Shown: positions 27,552-39,500 of the stretch, one piece after another
How positions within the stretch are numbered: position 1 is the first letter of the stretch
How the letters are laid out: the number at the start of each line of letters is the position of its first letter
From: Sceloporus undulatus
Taxonomy: Eukaryota; Chordata; Lepidosauria; Squamata; Phrynosomatidae
Assembly: GCF_019175285.1 (NCBI RefSeq)
Contig: NC_056530.1
Coordinates: forward strand, 1,763,474 to 1,827,473
Length of the DNA: 64,000 nucleotides
Reading direction: 5' to 3'
Position numbers and translations under genes: made by a program
Notes under the pieces: model-generated
Databases searched by the model: none
What the model was told of the DNA's origin: nothing
Seen by the model: the letters and a program-made list of their open reading frames with translations, nothing else

Positions 27552-30500
27552 GTAACAGGGAGAATGGGGCTTCTTTCTCCTTTCCCTTCCTCCACTGAGC
27601 TGGGGGCATTGCAAGGCCCATCATCCCTGCACCACTGGGCACCCTCCAGGTTTTTGTGGATTCTCACTTTCCACAGAGGCTGTTGGGACCTTTGAGACTA
27701 CCTCTCCCAGAATCCCCCAGTCAACAATGCATGCCTTTGGAACTTGGGGAAAAGTTCCTTTTGGGGCTTCAATGTCCATTATTCCTGTACCATTGGGTAT
27801 CCTCCATGTTTTTGGGTTCTGTCTCCCCACAAAGGATATTGAAGCCTTGGAGACTACCCCTCCCAGAATCCCCCACCCAGCATGCATGCTTTTGGAACTT
27901 GGGGGGAAAGTTCCTTTGGGGAGTTCAGTGCCCATCATCCCTGCACCATTGGGCACCCTCCAGGTTTTTGGGTTCTGTCTCCACACAAAGGCAATTGGAG
28001 GCTTTGAGACTATCTCTCCCAGAATCCCCCAGCCAGCATGCATGCCTTTGGAACTTGAGAAAAGATCCTTTGAGGACTTTAGTGCCCATTATCCTTGCCA
28101 GAGACTACCCCTCCCAGAATCCCCCAGCCAACATGCCTGCCTTTGGACTCTGGAAATTGGGAAAAGTTCCTTTGGGGACTTCAGTGCCCATCATCCCTGC
28201 ACCATTGGGCACCTCCAGGTTTCTGGATTCTGTCTCCCCACAAAGGCACACAAAGGATTTGGACCAGCCGGTTTGCAAGAAACCCTATTATGTGGATAGT
28301 TACAGGGTGCATCTACACTGTAGAAATAAGTGGAGTTTGACACTACTTTAAATGCTGTAGCTCCATTGTAAGGAATTCTAAGATTGGCAGTGTTTCAAGT
28401 GGAGCTTCAAAAGCTTGCAACATGCATATTGTGCATTTTGGTTGGTCCAATAAAGGTATCATTGCTTGGATGTTCTTGAAGGTCTGTAGCCTTCTCTGCC
28501 AAAGAGTACTAGTGGATCATAAAACTACAACTCCTAGGATTCTGTAGGATGGAGTCGTGGCTGTTAAAGTGGTGTCAAACTGCATTATTTCTACAGTGCA
28601 GATGCACCCTAAGTCACCGTCAGATCCTTTCAACCCGACAGAGAGAGACTGTGTACAGATGTTGTACGTTGCGTGAGTACAAAGTGTGGTTTTTGCTCTT
28701 TTGTCAGCAGAGAGTGGGATGAGAGCATATGCCTGCTGATGGTCATTCCAGTTTAACTAAGTGTAAAGCCTTCCTCTCGTGTAATGGAGCATGAAATGGA
28801 CATAAATGCCTTGAAAAAAGAAAGCTCAACATTTTGGTTTGGGAAAAGGGATGCATTAAAGCTTTGGATGCTTTGGCTTACAAAACTCTGACTGGCACCA
28901 TCCTGCATAGCCAATAGTGAGCGATTGCGGAAGTTGTAGTCCAAAACAACAGAAGTGTGAATAAATCTGGCCAAGAAACCACTACAATGGTTGTTGTGTG
29001 CTTTCAAGTTGTTTCTGGCTTACGGGACACAAAAGCAAACCTGTCATGGGGCTTTCTTGGCACGATTTGTTCAGAGGAGGTTTGCCATTGGCTTTCCCTA
29101 AGGCTGAGAGAGTGTGACTTGTCTGAGGTCACTGACTGGGACTCCAGAGTGGAGTGGGGATTTGAAACCTGTTCTGGAGAGTCCTACACCAATACACTGC
29201 ACAAGCCATCCTCTCTGTAACCCTATTCTTGTGTGTGTAAATGTACAAAAGCTTTATAAGTAAAGCCTAATAATAATATAATAATAATAATAAAATTATA
29301 ATAATAATATAAATAATAATAATACTAATAGGGTTGACAAGTCTGTCAGGGGTGCTTGAATGTGAGTTCCTGCCTGCCAGGGGACTGGACTGGATGGCCC
29401 TTGTGGTCTCTTTCAACTCTGTGATTCTTTGATTCTAAGTCAGTGTTGACGTGAAAACACAAAAACAACAACAAATAAAGGAATACGTTGGCTTGTTATA
29501 TGATGAGAAAGCTAGGACTCAAATGATTTACATTTTTCAAAGAGCATAGTCCAAATCTTAAACCACTTCCCATGCCTGCCCACTTTTGTTTCAACTAATG
29601 CTGTGCCTTTAATCGGTTGTTGCTTCCTACCTTGATCCATAGGGAGGGAGGGTAAGAAATATTATGATTAGTATTAATATCATCTAAGAGATGGCAGCTG
29701 CCCGAATCTTCCAGCCAGAGTGGCCTTGTGGCCTGATTCTAGGATTGTAACCCCAAACCGAATCTTCTTCAGGTCTGCTCTGGTCATGGGAGTTCTGCCT
29801 TTCTATTTACATTTACTCCTTGAATCTTGATAGTAAAGAGGTTAAGCCTAGTGCATGTACATTTATTCTATGTTTAAGTCGATGCCAATTTTGGAGATGT
29901 GGAATTTTCTCTCCGCCCAGCACACTTGGGTGCCCATAAAAAGAGGAAAAGGGAAGTGTAGTACGTCAGCTCAAGTCGTGTACAGTATATTGTGTGTTTC
30001 CTTCTCCTAGGCCAGTTTCTGCTACCAGAGGCTCCATACACCAACCTTGAGGATCGCCAACCCTTCAAATATTTTAAATTTAACACGCACACAGGTACAC
30101 AGAGTTCTGTATATTAAAATATCTTCCAGAAGGTGTGTGAATAGACACACCTGTCCCTCCCCAGCGTGGTGTAGTAGATTGAGCGTTGGACTATGATTCT
30201 GGAGATCAGGGTTCAATTGCCCGTTCATGCATAAAAACCCACTGGTGACCTTGGACAAGTCACACTCTCTCACCTCAGAGGGTGGCTTGGGCAAACCCCC
30301 TCTGAAGAAACTTGCCAAGTAAAACCCTACGACAAGTTTACTTTTGGGTCGCTATTGATAAAAAATGACATGGAGGCACACAACAACAATAGGTTAAGTG
30401 TGGTTCAATCCCATTGTTCCAGAGGGCCTGCTCTAGGTAGGGCTAACATGTATATTGAAAGACATGTATCGGTGTTGCATACTTGATACAGGTTGAGTCC

Positions 30501-33500
30501 CCCGTTCCGAAATGCTTGGGACCAAAAGTGTGTGGGATTTCAGAGTTGTTTTTTTAAAAAATTTTTCATATACACAATAAGATCTCTTGGGGATGGGAGT
30601 CTCAACATTCAGCCCCAAATGACACAATGTCTGAACAACCCTGTCTCAAAATGTAGGAAAAGGGCCTTGACTTCTAGCCGCTTACATTGTCATCTGATAA
30701 AGAAGGCTATGGCTAGTTGATACGTCATGAATAAATAGGATCACTGTGCCCAAGTCACTGGAAGCAAGTGTTCTCCTCTAATCTGTACCAGCCAGACCTC
30801 ATCTAGAAAACCTTGTCCATTTCAAGGGATCATTCTTAGGGAGTTTGTAGATAAACTGGAACAGGTTCATAGACCGGAGAAAAGATAGCCATCAGGGAAA
30901 ATTAGCTCTTAAAAGGAAGGGTTTGGGGATCTCTATATGTTTCATGTGAATCATAATGGAGACTGAAGGGTGATATTTTGGTCTTTGTTACAAGACTCAA
31001 AATCTTTTGAACATCAGGGTTGGGACCCTCCAGATCAGTGTTGCCCACAAGTCTTGACGATATTCCCCGAATGTCCACCAAATCCCGAATCCCCGAATAT
31101 TTTTATTATTATATTCAGTCAAAATCTCTGGAAAGGAATTACGTAATTAAATTCCCCGGATTCTGAGGAATTCCCGGAAATTGGCAACACTGCTCCAGAT
31201 GCTCTTGGACTCCTGTTTCCATGAACTCCAGCCATTAGATAACAATTACATTTTGTATCAGATGTTATATCTGTTGTCAGTTGGTTTTTGAGGGATTTTG
31301 GTGTTGGAACAGCTTCAGGGGCTCCCCATCCATTTGACATAATGAACACCATGTTTAGACTGGGTCCCATCTCCAAGAGATCTCCATTATATATGCAAAA
31401 TTAACAACAACAACAACCCAAAATCCGAAACACTTTCGGTCCCATGCATTTCAGATACGGGGGCTGAACCTGTATCAGGTATGCAACACTATACATTTCT
31501 CAATACATACATGTCATAATTCTTGCAGTACAGTGAAGAGAAAGATTTTAGCCAAGCTTAAGACTTTTTGCCACCTGTATGCTATGCTCTGATCCCATCC
31601 AACAACTAGGTAACTACGAGGTTTAATATTAACTCCACCAGTGTGTTTAGAAGTTGGTTGATGTACAAGAATTCATGCTAAAATAAACAAGTTAGTCTTA
31701 GAGGCGCTGCTTTATTTTTTTCTTCCCCAAATGTTTATTTTGCATGAGTTTAGTGGGCCTCAGGGTTTAAGCTTCATTTTAAAGTCAAATGTGGATTCAG
31801 AGTAGCTGGGAGCGAGGATGTGATGCTCATGAATCTAAATATCAATCTGCATGTCTCGGGATAATGAGGAGGAAACCAATTGTCAAATAGCAAAATAATA
31901 TTTTATGTCGTGGCGCCAGAATGATATATGCCAAAACTGGAAAATAAACAATCCCATTAATCCAAGATGGGTAATGAATTAATAGACATGGTAGAATTAG
32001 ACAAGCTAACCTGTCTTTTTAAGAGAAAAACACAACTAGATTTGTAGACAATGGAAAATTTGAAATTCTAAAGTGATGAATGGGGTAGCTTGCAATTGTT
32101 GGTTTTATAGACTAAAATTGAATTAAATTGTATATTGTTATAAGTGTATATGATACACTTATATACTCTACCTGTATTGATAGAAATATACATGTATATG
32201 ATAGAATAACCAAGTGTAAGTATGGCAGGTTCGCGTTTTTAAAGACGCACCAAGACATGCTAGATGTATGGGGGAAACTCTATGAATGTAAGGATATAAA
32301 AAAGTATGGATGATAGAAGATTGCTCCTATGGTTTTTTTTAATGTCACTAGCCTCCTCTGAGTCCAAATCCACAAATAGTGACATCTTTAATCAGCCAAC
32401 CAAAATGTACAAAATATGTGATGCCAGCTTTTGAAGTTCCACTGGCTTCTTCATCAGGCAAAGGTGTTAAGAATCTTTCAGGAGGAACAAAAATTAAATG
32501 TGATTTTGGCCCCAGTTTTGCATTTTCTCAAGGTGCTGCTGATGTGTTGTTTTTACAGGAATAGCTATGCAAATGGATTGTCCTTTCTTCTGGCCTTATG
32601 GCACGGGGAACAAAGCATTCCAAAGTCCAGGAGATAAAATCTGAATCCCTTAGCAATACAAAATGTACTATTTTGAGATCCCAGACGTACCATCCTTTGT
32701 GAGACCACAGCCCTTTTGTAAGCAGAGAATGTTGAATCTCTAAGAGAAGCTCTATGGCAGGGGTAGGCAACCTTTTTGAGCCGAGGGCCGGTTGCTGTCC
32801 CTCAGACAATGGGGGGGCCGAAACCAAAAATACATAATTAAATAATTTTTTAAAAAATTAAATAAATAAATAAACTGGGACAAATGTGGGACAAAATTTT
32901 CAAATGAAGGACACTTTTTTAAAAATGAATGAGACACCCAAAAATTTGCTGATTTTTAAAAAAAATGTAATATAAATGCATGTTTCAGAGGTTTCATAGA
33001 CAATTGCCCCCCTTGCCTGCCGCTTGCCCCCTGGCCGCCTCTCCTGATAGGCCAAAGGCCCCACACCCTCACACGAGAGGCCAAAGGCTCCAGTGGCAAT
33101 CGGCGGCAGGACCGGCTGGGGCCGGTCCAAGGCCTTGCCGGGCCGCAGGTTGCTACCCCTGCTCTATGGTTTTGCATTAGGAAAAGTTCTTTTGTAAAAT
33201 ATGCCAATGTAGAAGGAGGGGGACCCACTTGAATAGATATCCCTCCAAAGAACACCAACACACCTGAGAAAACCAAGCCTCTGATTAACACTATCATTTA
33301 ATATATATATTTCTCCGTTATGATTCTTAGCACTTTGCCTGATGAGAAGCCTGTGCGCTTCAAAAGTGTGCATCATGTATTTTGTGTATTTTTGGCCCAT
33401 AAAGGTATCCCTGTTTTGAGGTTTGGTATGTTACTATACTTTGCCATATGGCCAACATGGCTACCCCTGAATGTGTTTTCTTGATTTTTGAAGCTGCCCT

Positions 33501-36500
33501 TTTGTGATGCAGGTCTTACTTAGGAATCCCTGGGAAGAAATGCAATGGTTCTGTGGTCGGCTACGTCCGAGACCTCACCTCTATCGAGCTGAACCTGACA
33601 GGGCACTGCATTGCCATTCCAGCTGGGCTTCAGCAATGGCTACGATGCAGAGAAAGAGAAAGCTCGAAGGAGCTGTATCTTGCCTCTGTCATCTGTTGAT
33701 CTTCATGACAGGGGAAGTTGTGGGTAGACTCCTAGCGCTAGCACTGTTTCCTGACTGTCTGCTATCAGACTGAGCTTCAGAGCAGAGCTGGAGTCCTCCT
33801 GGCGGAGCTCAGCCTTTAGATACAGTGAGTGAAAAAGATATTACATAGTACACTCTTCTTAGCACTGCAACCACTTGCAATGTGAGTGTCACTACATAGC
33901 TCATTGATTTGTTTGTTTTAATTCCATGCATGTAGCAATGTAGTGTGGCGAGGAAAGGATGGGTAAACCTTCTCCTCACCATACTGACCCACCTGAGGCA
34001 TAGACATGGATTTACATATTTGAGACAGGTTGAGTCTCCCTTATTTATTATTATTATTAACCTTTTTTATGAAGCGCTGTAAATTTACACAGCACTGTAC
34101 ATGCAATCTTTTAGTTAGACGGTTCCCTGCCCTCGGGCTTACAATCTAAAAAGACATGACACAGAAGGAGAAGGGAGTGGTGGAGGGAAAGGATAGAGTC
34201 CAGCAGTTCCTCTCTACCTCCAGGCCTGGACCAGGCAGATGGACTGGAGGAGGGGTTGGCTTCATAATGGATGGTTAATCATTTCCCAGGGAAAATACCT
34301 ACTCTCAAGTAGGATAATATATACAGTGCATAGCAATACAGGAATGGTTTGTAAAACAGCCAACAACAGAACATCAGATAGAAAGCGACAATTATGCGAT
34401 GCCTGGGAAGGCTTCTCTGATAGGATGGTTTTCAACTCGTTTTGAAGCTGGTTAAAGAAGTGATGGCTCTTCTGTGGTGGGGAAGAAGGTTCCAGAGTGA
34501 GGGCAGCAAGTGAAAAGGGGCGAATCCGGGATGGGGCAGGGAAATCCTGTGGCTGAGACAGGCGCCTTGACTACCAGAACGGAGGGCCCGAGGGGAAGGT
34601 GAGGAGAAAGAAGGTCTGATAAGTAGGAGGGGCCAGTCCATGGAGGGCTTTAAACGTCAACAGCAGAAGCTTATACTGATATGGAAAGGAGGGGAGCCAG
34701 TGAAGGGATGCCAACACAGGAGAGATGTGGTCATAGTGGTGGTGGAGTGATAATGCGTGCAGCTGAATGCTGGACAGAGATTAAAGGACGAGGTGAGAAA
34801 GAGGAAGCCCAGTCAGGAGGACGTTACAGTAATCAAGTCATGAGATCACTAGGGCATGGACCAGGATCTTGGCAGTAGAGGCAGAGCGATATGGTCGAAT
34901 TTTGGCAATATTGTACAAAAAGAATCTACAAAACCTTGGCTGTGGTCTGGATCTGAGGGATACACGACAGAGAAGAGGTCAAAGTAAAACCAAGACTGCG
35001 GGATTGCTGGACTGGTTGAATTGAAATGTTGTCACAGAGACAGAAAAGAAGTGTTGAAATTTGCCATTTGAGGAGGGAGTCAAGTTGTTTTCTGCTGCTC
35101 CAGAGACTAGGATCCAAACAATGGATGCAAGCTACAGGAAAAGAGATTCCACCTCAAACTTAGGAGGAACTTCCTGACAGTAAAGGCTGTTCAACAGTGG
35201 AATACACTCCTTTCCCGGGTGTGGTGAGTCTCCTTCCTTAGAGGTCTTTAAACAAGGCTGGATGGTCATTTGTCAGGGATGCTTTCATTGAGAGTTCCTG
35301 CTGGCAGGGTTGGACTGAATGGCCCTTGTGGTCTCTTCCAACTCTGTGATTCTATGCAGTGTTTGGAGAGCAGAAGCGTATTGGATTATGGATCTTTTGT
35401 ATTGCCATATTTGCATATACATAATGAGAGACCTGGAAATGGGAGCCAAGTCTAAACATGAATATTGTTTGTCAATATACTCCTATACACATAGATGAAG
35501 GTAATTTTATACTCAATATTTTAATAAGTTTGTGATGAAACAAAGTTTTGTATGGAAAGCAGAAAGCAAAAGTGTTGTAGCTCAGCCACTATGTGATGAT
35601 TTTGAAAGTTTCAGATTTTGGAATTCTTGATAAGGAAACTCAACCTGTAAGTGTTAAAACTGTGATAATTTATGTCCACTTTTTGTATTGTTTTAGCTGT
35701 ATTGTCATAGTCATTGTCATTAAATAGTAAGCTGTCTTGAGCTCCAATTTTAGGAAGTGGCAAGATGTAAATATAAACAACAACAGTTTTGGTTGATTTC
35801 AAACTTTGTGTCTGTAGAAATCTACCATAGAAAGTACAAGACTAGGCGTAGAAATGTGTTCTTACCAAACTTGCACTCTTTGGTGGAATTTTGATACAAG
35901 AAGATGAGAAATGCTGTATGTACTGCTGTGTGGTCCCTCTGCCCTTTGTCATTTTTCTCTGTACCACCGCATTCTTCAGGGGGATACATTGCCCATAGCT
36001 TGGCCATCATGACAGATGCTGCCCATCTCCTGACTGACTTTGCCAGCATGATGATCAGCCTTTTCTCTCTCTGGATGTCATCAAGGCCTCCAACCAAAAC
36101 CATGAATTTTGGCTGGCATCGAGAGGTATTTAGGCTTTGCAAACTATTGCTATCATGATTTCTTTCAAATACTGTATATACTCATGTATAAGTCTAAAAA
36201 TTTAGGTTAAAAAATTGACTCAAAAATCCTGCATTGACTTATCCATGGTTCAATGTAGTACTGTACTTTAACCCTCATTTTTTAAAAAGGGAACATCCCT
36301 TGGTGGGAAAAAAAGAATGTAATTTGTCCTGGAAGCACTCACTTCCCTCTATTCTCTCATTCATCATCCAGCCATTTAAAATGAGTTCAAAGTTATGTCT
36401 GCTGGAATTTTGTAAGTGGAACACACTCCCGGGAGTGTAATGGAGTTCTTCCTTGGAGGTCTTTAAGCAGAGGCTAGCGTTGTCGGGGATGCTTGGATTT

Positions 36501-39500
36501 CCTGCATGGCAGAATGGGGTTGGACTGGATGGTCTGTGCGGTCTCTTCCAACTATGATTTTATGATTCTATGATTCTATAAGTTCTTTTGGCACTGTTTT
36601 CCTTTGCTTCATCATTTAGATCCTTTACTACATGCCGCTAAGTTTTACCCTCGACTTATCCACTAGTCATATAAAAATCCATAATTTTGGCCCCCAAACC
36701 TGCCCTCGACTTATACATGAGGTCGACTTATAGTTGAGTATCTACAGTATGTATGTTGGGCTGGGGAAAGTGTGGCCTTTGGGCAGCAAGCAGATCTGTA
36801 CCTTCTGATTTAGCAGGAACAGGCCTGATTAATCCTCTCTCATCCTACTCCTTGTCAAATTGGGACAGTCAGAGGGTATGTAAAGGTGCATGATGAATAT
36901 CATTGTTCTTCAAGAGGCTGCACTGCCCCAATTTGTCCATCTGTACTTCTTTTCAAAATATAAATCTACTTTCTTAACAAAATAGATAATTTCACCTGTA
37001 CTTGCACTTCACAATTAACCCCAACTGTCTGATTTATCTAGCTAAACATAGGTCTGCCTAATGAAATAGATAAGCCTTTTCTGTACTTGCAATCTATCAT
37101 CCACTCCACCCCAAATATATTTTACACACATACACACATTATTCCTGCATTTTCTGTTAGTGCTATGAGCACTAACAGATCCCATCTTATCTTGTGGTCA
37201 GCCCTACTTAGTATTTGGATGGGAGACTGCCAATGAATACCAGGTGCTGTAGGCTACTTTTCAGAAGCGGAAACTAGCGAAACCACCTCTGAGTATTCCT
37301 TGACAAAAAAAAACAAAAAACCACCCTTTGAAATTCATGGGGTCTCCATTAGTCAACAGGTGGCTTCAAAGCACATATACACAAACTAGCAGTTTTGGCA
37401 TGATGGCACAAGAATGGCTGAGAGCATGTGAGACAGCCCTGTATAAGGAGATCTCATATCTCACAGAAACCTTAAAACACAAACAAAACTCATAGTGGCT
37501 GATCAGCCATCATGAGGTACGAAGATTACTCATAAGCACCAAGCTTGAAAGGAGGAAAAGCAAACACTGGGCTGGCCACCACACTCTCAGCTTGCAGACC
37601 CTTGCATTTGATATGTAATAGAATAGGTGTGAATATAATGCTTGGTCTTGCTCTGCTGGGTGTGTACCTGGTGGCTGCTCTCACCATCTGAAGGAATATG
37701 AGGACCACAGGACATTGGATATAAAGCATATTTTAATTTTCCAAATAGGAGACATCTCCCATAAAACAGGACACACAGGAACCCCAGAATAAATGCATTT
37801 AGAAAGAGTCTGTTAGGCAGTACTTGCTATTTCAGCCTCTGACACCCAACCTAATGTTCTTGGCTTTGCAGAAATCTTGGGAGCCCTCTTGTCCGTGTTG
37901 TCTATCTGGGTGGTGACAGGTGTCTTGGTCTACTTAGCAGTGCAACGGCTCCTCTCTGGTGACTACGAAATAGAAGGGACTGCCATGCTTATCACCTCTG
38001 GTTGTGCTGTGGCAGTGAACATCATGTATGTAATTGATGCAGAATGGCCTGGGTTGTCTCATTTCAGTGGGTACAGAATGCAAAAGGAGGTGAAGATTTC
38101 TGTGGTTTTCCTTTGGTACCTCTCCCAATCTCTCTTCATCTCTTCCTATAGAATGGGAATCGCCCTCCACCAGTCAGGACATGGTCACAGCCATCACAGT
38201 CATGGTGAGGGAATGCAGAACACCAGCGTCCGAGCTGCCTTCATCCATGTGGTTGGGGATCTTCTGCAGAGCATTGGAGTCTTGATAGCAGCCTACATCA
38301 TTTATTTCAAAGTAAGGACACAGTCAGGGAGGAATTTTAACTCAAGGATAAAGTAGGCTCCTACAGATGGGATGAGGACATGGCCATCATTATCATTTCC
38401 AAATAACTAATTACTTGTAATAAACTCATTTCCCCAGCAACAAAGGTATAACGTTATATTACAATTGTATTTTAACAAAGGATAAAGTCGTTCCTTCTGT
38501 GAAGTCACTTTATGACAGGAGGACATCCCGTCTTTGCTCCACATTGAGAAGTTGAGTCAAAAGGCAACTTCTGCACTGAGAATGAGACAATGTCCGCTCT
38601 GCATGTGGAGACAGCAAGCTACTTTAGTGGTCTAGGGTGGGTTGTGTGGCATGGAAGACAAGAACAGCTGGGGAATATAGGTGAAACAACTGGGAAGCTC
38701 ATGCCTTTCAACATTTCACTGATGAAAAGCAGGACAAATGTGACAGAGCAACATGAGAGTGTGGTTAAGGTGCCAAAAGTTATTAATGAGGAAGAACAGG
38801 TAAACTAGGAGAGCCTGCAGCACTTTGCTTTTGCCTAAGTGAACTAGGAATGGCAACATTTCATGCCCTCCTCTCCTGTCTTCCACTGAGTTAACTGAGT
38901 GTAAACTGCTATTGCATGTTGAACTCATTTTGCAGCAACTGAGCGAGCTGAGGACAAAGGAGGAAAGTGGGGAGAAGAGAAAGAAATTGGGACACTAAAA
39001 GAAGCTGAAAAAGAGGGATGGCAGATGATTAATGGGTCTGTCCCTGACAAATCAGAACAGTTGAAAGGTGTGGAAGCTGTCATTGCTGCTGACCCCCAAT
39101 ATGTACTGCCTCAGATGCCAGCCCTGGTGTATTGCAGAAAAGGGATTTAATCCATAAAGTGAGAGACAACTCATCATCTGTATTTTTATCCTTCCAGCCA
39201 GAATACAAATATGTGGATCCCATCTGCACCTTCTTGTTTTCCATCCTAGTCCTTGCAACAACTTTGAGCATACTCCGAGATGTTGTTCTGGTGCTCATGG
39301 AAGGCAAGTCCATCTGGAAGTGTGGGGCGAATCCACCTAAGAATGTAGAAATAAAGCTGGACTACAAATAAAGTAGATCAGAATAGCCTTGAATCTGTGG
39401 GAGGATTGGGGGCACAGAGTACAATGGAAGAGGTATTCTGTGCCAAAGCAACATATGATCGGCTTGAAAATGCAGGAAGTCATTAATTTCAATTTATTTT

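Noticed and set aside
27656-28351. Open frame of 231 codons (and others on both strands)
   Set aside because: The frames only follow the 155-bp minisatellite, whose unit lacks stops. The peptide is repetitive, has no known domain and no splice context.
30165-30240. tRNA gene
   Set aside because: A- and B-box-like sequence is present, but it is the tRNA-derived head of a Sauria-type SINE and has no tRNA cloverleaf.
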